Assembly: GCF_012641435.1 (NCBI RefSeq)
Contig: NZ_JABAIJ010000001.1
Location: 1,488,001-1,552,000 of the forward strand
Reading direction: 5' to 3'
Origin: Rhizobium sp. P38BS-XIX
GTDB taxonomy: Bacteria > Pseudomonadota > Alphaproteobacteria > Rhizobiales > Rhizobiaceae
Length of the DNA stretch: 64,000 nt
Shown here: piece by piece, positions 60,956 to 64,000 of the stretch
Position numbering within the stretch: position 1 is the first letter of the stretch
Layout: every line of letters starts with the position of its first letter
The notes under the pieces: generated by a model
What the model saw: only the letters and a program-made list of their open reading frames with translations
Database searches by the model: none
Told to the model about the DNA's origin: nothing
Made by a program: the position numbers and the translations under genes

Positions 60956-61867
60956 CTATCTGTCGCGGCTTCGACGCTGCTCGCGATTGAGAAAATCGAC
61001 GAACGCGCGCAGCGGCGCCGGCATGTGCCGACGGCTGGCGTAATAGAGAAATGGACCGGGAAACACGGTGTCCCATTCCTCCAGGATCGGCACCAGTTCA
61101 CCGCTTTCGATCTGCGGGGCAAGGAAGTCCCGAAACGTCCTGATAATGCCAAGACCGGCAGCCGCCGCATGGCATTCGATATCGATGGCGTTCGAAGCGA
61201 CAACCACTGGCGGCGAGATGAAAATCGTCTCGCCATTCCTCTCGAACTCCCAGGGAGCAACCGAACCGCTGAGAAAGCGATGACGGATGCAGCGATGTTC
61301 GAGTATGTCCCGCGGATGTTGCGGGGTGCCGTGGGCAGCCAGATAGGCCGGCGATGCGGCAGTGACATAGCACTGCTGGCGCGGCCCGATCGGCACCGCG
61401 ATCATGTCCTTCTCCAACCGCTCATCATAGCGGATGCCGGCGTCATAACCTGCCGCCACCACATCGATGAAACTATCTTCGGCGACGATCTCGAGAGAGA
61501 TGGCCGGATACTCCTTCAGAAAGCGACTGATGATATCCGGCATGACGACCGTCGCGGCGACGGTGGGTACGTTCAGCCGCAGGGTCCCGCCAACGCTGTC
61601 GCGAAAGCTGTTGATATCGTCGAGGGCGACGGCGATCTCGCCCATGGCGGGCGTCAGCCGCTCCATCAACCTCTCACCCGCTTCCGTCGGCGTGACGCTG
61701 CGGGTTGTCCGGTTCAGCAGGCGCACCGCGAGCCGCTCCTCCAATCGGCGAACGGCTTCACTCAGGGAGGAAGCGGAAACACTGCGCTTGCGCGCGGCTT
61801 CGCGAAAACTGCGCTCGCGGGCAACGGCGGTGAAGGCGACAAGATCGGCCAGCGGCAAATCATCCAT
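60956..61867 (-). CDS. LysR family transcriptional regulator
   Basis: A 303-residue regulator from MDDLPLADLVAFTAVARERS (61867; GGAA upstream), the frame opening five codons earlier with TTG. The DNA-binding helix is SFREAARKRSVSASSLSEAV, then RRLEERLAVRLLNRTTRSVT. The ligand region follows (PTVAATVVMPDIISRFLKEY). It is divergent from an aldo/keto reductase gene with 125 bases between, the standard layout for a LysR regulator and its target. Inducer unknown. Confidence 0.88.
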   Translation of the reverse strand: MDDLPLADLVAFTAVARERSFREAARKRSVSASSLSEAVRRLEERLAVRLLNRTTRSVTPTEAGERLMERLTPAMGEIAVALDDINSFRDSVGGTLRLNVPTVAATVVMPDIISRFLKEYPAISLEIVAEDSFIDVVAAGYDAGIRYDERLEKDMIAVPIGPRQQCYVTAASPAYLAAHGTPQHPRDILEHRCIRHRFLSGSVAPWEFERNGETIFISPPVVVASNAIDIECHAAAAGLGIIRTFRDFLAPQIESGELVPILEEWDTVFPGPFLYYASRRHMPAPLRAFVDFLNREQRRSRDR

Positions 61868-61992
61868 TGTGCGAAATTCCAAACAACCCGTTTCGATTTA
61901 CCCAGATTATCGCACAGACAAGAATGAAGTAAAACAGCGTCGACAGAGATCCACGCGGCATGAGCACGCACCTTCGATCAAGGAGAGACACA

Positions 61993-62985
61993 ATGGAAAA
62001 GCATCAATTGGGAAAGACCGGACCGCAAGTATCGGCCCTCGGCCTCGGCTGCATGGGCATGTCGGGCATGTATGGCCCGTCCGATCGCGCCGAAGGCATC
62101 GCGACCATTCATGCCGCCCTCGATGCGGGGATCAATCTGCTCGATACGGGCGATTTCTACGGCATGGGTCACAATGAAATGCTGATCGGCGAAGCCATAA
62201 AAGGCTTGAACCGGGATGATTTCCTGCTCAGCGTCAAGTTCGGCGCCCTGCGCGATCCCTCTGGCGCATGGCTCGGCTACGACGCACGCCCGGCTGCCAT
62301 CAGGAATTTCGTTGCCTATTCACTCCAGCGCCTCGGCGTCGATCATATCGATATCTATCGCCCTGCCCGGCTCGACCCGAACGTACCCATCGAAGAACAG
62401 ATCGGCGCCCTCTCCGACCTCATCAAGGCCGGCTACATCAGGCATATCGGCCTTTCCGAAGTGGGTGCGGACACCATTCGCCGCGCCGCCGCCGTCCACC
62501 CGATCGTCGATCTGCAGATCGAGTATTCGCTCATTTCGCGTGGCATCGAGGACAAGATCCTGCCGACCTGCCGCGAACTTGGCATCGGCATCACCGCATA
62601 TGGCGTCCTTTCGCGCGGCCTGATCAGCGGCCACTGGCAAAAGGACAACGCCCAGAAAGGTGACTTCCGCACCATGAGCCCGCGCTTCCAGGCCGGGAAT
62701 ATCGAAAAGAACCTCGAGCTTGTGGAAGCGCTGCGAAAGATCGCCGACACGAAGGGCGCCAGCGTCGCACAGATCGCCATCGCCTGGGTGGCAGCGCAGG
62801 GCAAGGAAATCGTCCCGGTCATCGGCGCGCGCCGCCGCGACCGCCTGAGCGAAGCGCTGGGATCACTCCCGATCGAACTGTCGGCGGAGGATATGACAGC
62901 GATCGAGCGCGCGATCCCCAAAGACGCCGCCGCTGGGGGCCGCTATCCCGATGCACAGCTGACACATCTCGACAGCGAAAAGTAA
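61993..62985 (+). CDS. Aldo/keto reductase
   Basis: A 330-residue NADPH-dependent reductase with AAGGAGAG upstream. The TIM-barrel marks are LGLGCMGMSGMYGPSDRAEG, AALDAGINLLDTGDFYGMGH (catalytic Asp and Tyr), HIGLSEVGADTIRRAAAVHP and QIEYSLISRGIE. The catalytic Lys (LLSVKFGALRD) and the C-terminal ALGSLPIELSAEDMTAIERA complete the family. It may detoxify aldehydes or quinones. The divergent LysR gene probably controls it. A hairpin follows the stop codon. Confidence 0.9.
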   Translation: MEKHQLGKTGPQVSALGLGCMGMSGMYGPSDRAEGIATIHAALDAGINLLDTGDFYGMGHNEMLIGEAIKGLNRDDFLLSVKFGALRDPSGAWLGYDARPAAIRNFVAYSLQRLGVDHIDIYRPARLDPNVPIEEQIGALSDLIKAGYIRHIGLSEVGADTIRRAAAVHPIVDLQIEYSLISRGIEDKILPTCRELGIGITAYGVLSRGLISGHWQKDNAQKGDFRTMSPRFQAGNIEKNLELVEALRKIADTKGASVAQIAIAWVAAQGKEIVPVIGARRRDRLSEALGSLPIELSAEDMTAIERAIPKDAAAGGRYPDAQLTHLDSEK

Positions 62986-62996
62986 TAGCACGATGT

Positions 62997-63029
62997 CTTG
63001 CCCGCCCCCGCACTTCGGGAGCGGGCAAG
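62997..63029. terminator. Hairpin between convergent genes
   Basis: CTTGCCCGC (62997-63005) pairs with GCGGGCAAG (63021-63029) over nine bases. No T-run is present on either side. It sits between the aldo/keto reductase and the metallopeptidase, which converge here. Confidence 0.65.
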
Positions 63030-63034
63030 GAAAA

Positions 63035-63949
63035 TCAGACGGGATTGTTCAGCGTATCGCAGTCCGAAAGCTTGCCGGAATCGAAACCCTTTTTGAACCA
63101 CTTCACCCGCTGCGCGGAGGTGCCGTGGTTGAAGCTGTCGGGCACGACATAGCCCTGCGTGCGCTTCTGCAACGTATCGTCGCCGATCTGCTGCGCTGCA
63201 TTCAGCGCCTCTTCGAGATCGCCGGCCTGCAAAATGCCCTTCTGCTGCGTGAACTTACCCCAAATGCCGGCAAAGCAATCGGCCTGCAACTCGATGCGCA
63301 CCGACATCTTGTTGGCATCCACCTCGCTCATGTTGCGACGGGCCTGATTGAACTTCGGCAGAATACCCAACTGATCCTGAACATGGTGGCCGACCTCGTG
63401 CGCGATGACATAGGCCTGGGCAAAGTCACCGGCCGCGCCGAATTGATCCTTCATCTGCTTGAAGAAGGCCATGTCGAGATAGATCTTCTGATCGCTCGGG
63501 CAATAGAACGGGCCGGTGGCCGCTGAAGCCTGGCCGCAGGCAGAGGGGAAGCTGCCGGAGAACAACACCAGTTTCGGATCCGTGTAAGTCTGGCCCATCG
63601 ATTTGAAGATGCCCGTCCAGGTATCTTCCGTATCGCCAAGAACGGTCGCGACGAATTGCTTCATCTCGTCATTGGCCGGCTGACCGCCAGCGCCACTCGA
63701 CGTGCTCTGCTGATATCCGGAACCGCCGCCGAGCACACCGCTCTGCTGCAGCAGACCCATGACATCGACGCCCATGGCGCGCAGCACCAGGAAAATGACC
63801 ACAAGAACAATAATGGTGCGAAGGCTCAATCCACCGCCGCCGATCCCTCCTCCGGGAAAGCGAAACCCACCACCGCCGCCGCCGCCCATCGGTGATGAAC
63901 CGCGCTCGTCCTCAATATTGTCGGATTGCCGACGCCCCTTCCAATCCAT
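63035..63949 (-). CDS. ypfJ: YpfJ-type neutral zinc metallopeptidase
   Basis: A 304-residue protein from MDWKGRRQSDNIEDERGSSP (63949; AGGAGG upstream). A Gly-rich N-terminal tract and a membrane span (LRTIIVLVVIFLVLRAMGVD, residues 43-62) precede the zinc site AYVIAHEVGHHVQDQLG (HEVGHH about 184-189). IELQADCFAGIWG gives the third ligand, and WFKKGFDSGKLSDCDT the typical ending. The family has zincin-like proteases of unknown substrate; the domain is probably periplasmic. Positions 22-41 show a Gly repeat that may vary in length. Confidence 0.9.
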   Translation of the reverse strand: MDWKGRRQSDNIEDERGSSPMGGGGGGGFRFPGGGIGGGGLSLRTIIVLVVIFLVLRAMGVDVMGLLQQSGVLGGGSGYQQSTSSGAGGQPANDEMKQFVATVLGDTEDTWTGIFKSMGQTYTDPKLVLFSGSFPSACGQASAATGPFYCPSDQKIYLDMAFFKQMKDQFGAAGDFAQAYVIAHEVGHHVQDQLGILPKFNQARRNMSEVDANKMSVRIELQADCFAGIWGKFTQQKGILQAGDLEEALNAAQQIGDDTLQKRTQGYVVPDSFNHGTSAQRVKWFKKGFDSGKLSDCDTLNNPV

Positions 63950-64000
63950 AGTGCACCTCCTGGCGATGCCTAAAACGAAAGTCCCTTGAGGCATTTATAT

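Noticed and set aside
1..64000. CRISPR arrays, insertion sequences, transposases, rRNA
   Set aside because: No regularly spaced repeats, transposase-like proteins, terminal inverted repeats or rRNA sequences were noticed anywhere in the window.

Overview
The window looks like chromosome of an alphaproteobacterium of the Rhizobiaceae (Rhizobium/Agrobacterium type). Grounds: GC-rich coding sequence, an rpoD and dnaG of alphaproteobacterial style, a DUF930 protein, DUF1127 and SIMPL proteins, DUF6362-type phage genes, and many LysR/MFS/ABC genes in the rhizobial manner. No species is claimed.

Layout. (1) 1 to about 22.4 kb is most of a siphovirus-type prophage. On the minus strand, in order of transcription, run small and large terminase, DUF1073 portal, DUF2213 protease with a scaffold-like tail, a decoration-like protein, DUF2184 capsid, a terminator hairpin, head-tail connectors, tail terminator, tail tube, a tail chaperone pair joined by a canonical -1 slippery site, tape measure, tail-tip proteins and a fibre/host-specificity protein that runs off the left edge. 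Plus-strand cargo interrupts this order: a lipoprotein plus two related exported small proteins (6.7-8.1 kb) and a methyltransferase resembling ETF-beta lysine methyltransferases (17.7 kb). A short ATGA-coupled set of small genes and an S24/XRE repressor flanked by shared operator-like words lie at 18.5-21.3 kb. No integrase is visible. (2) 22.5-25.5 kb: a FixJ-type regulator, its histidine kinase and MgtC. (3) 25.6-29.0 kb: an ABC importer (ATPase and fused double permease, no binding protein) led by a small ORF with a C6 frameshift. (4) 29.4-32.6 kb: TfuA-like protein, SARP/TPR-like regulator and a 72-residue protein, then tRNA-Ile2(CAU). (5) 33-44 kb: accessory and regulatory genes: SIMPL protein, two paralogous exported proteins, YjbQ, DUF1428, GNAT, a LysR/DUF1127 divergent pair, MFS and DMT transporters, B3/B4 protein, AraC regulator, a TonB-like DUF930 protein and an APH(3') homologue.

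(6) 44.2-53.2 kb: core replication and transcription genes, rpoD and dnaG, with tdh-kbl (threonine to glycine) and recQ between them. (7) 53.8-57.9 kb: a small exported protein with two strong hairpins, a putative winged-helix protein, YqeY, carA with a good terminator, and an EVE-domain protein. (8) 58-64 kb: MATE and Tet-like MFS efflux pumps, a LysR regulator divergent from an aldo/keto reductase, and a YpfJ-type zinc metallopeptidase.

The strongest non-routine signals are the AAATTTT frameshift site, the paralogous moron pair, the C6 frameshift in the ABC leader ORF, and the TfuA/SARP/72-residue cluster. All function calls rest on reading protein sequence by eye and on family knowledge; no database search was run.
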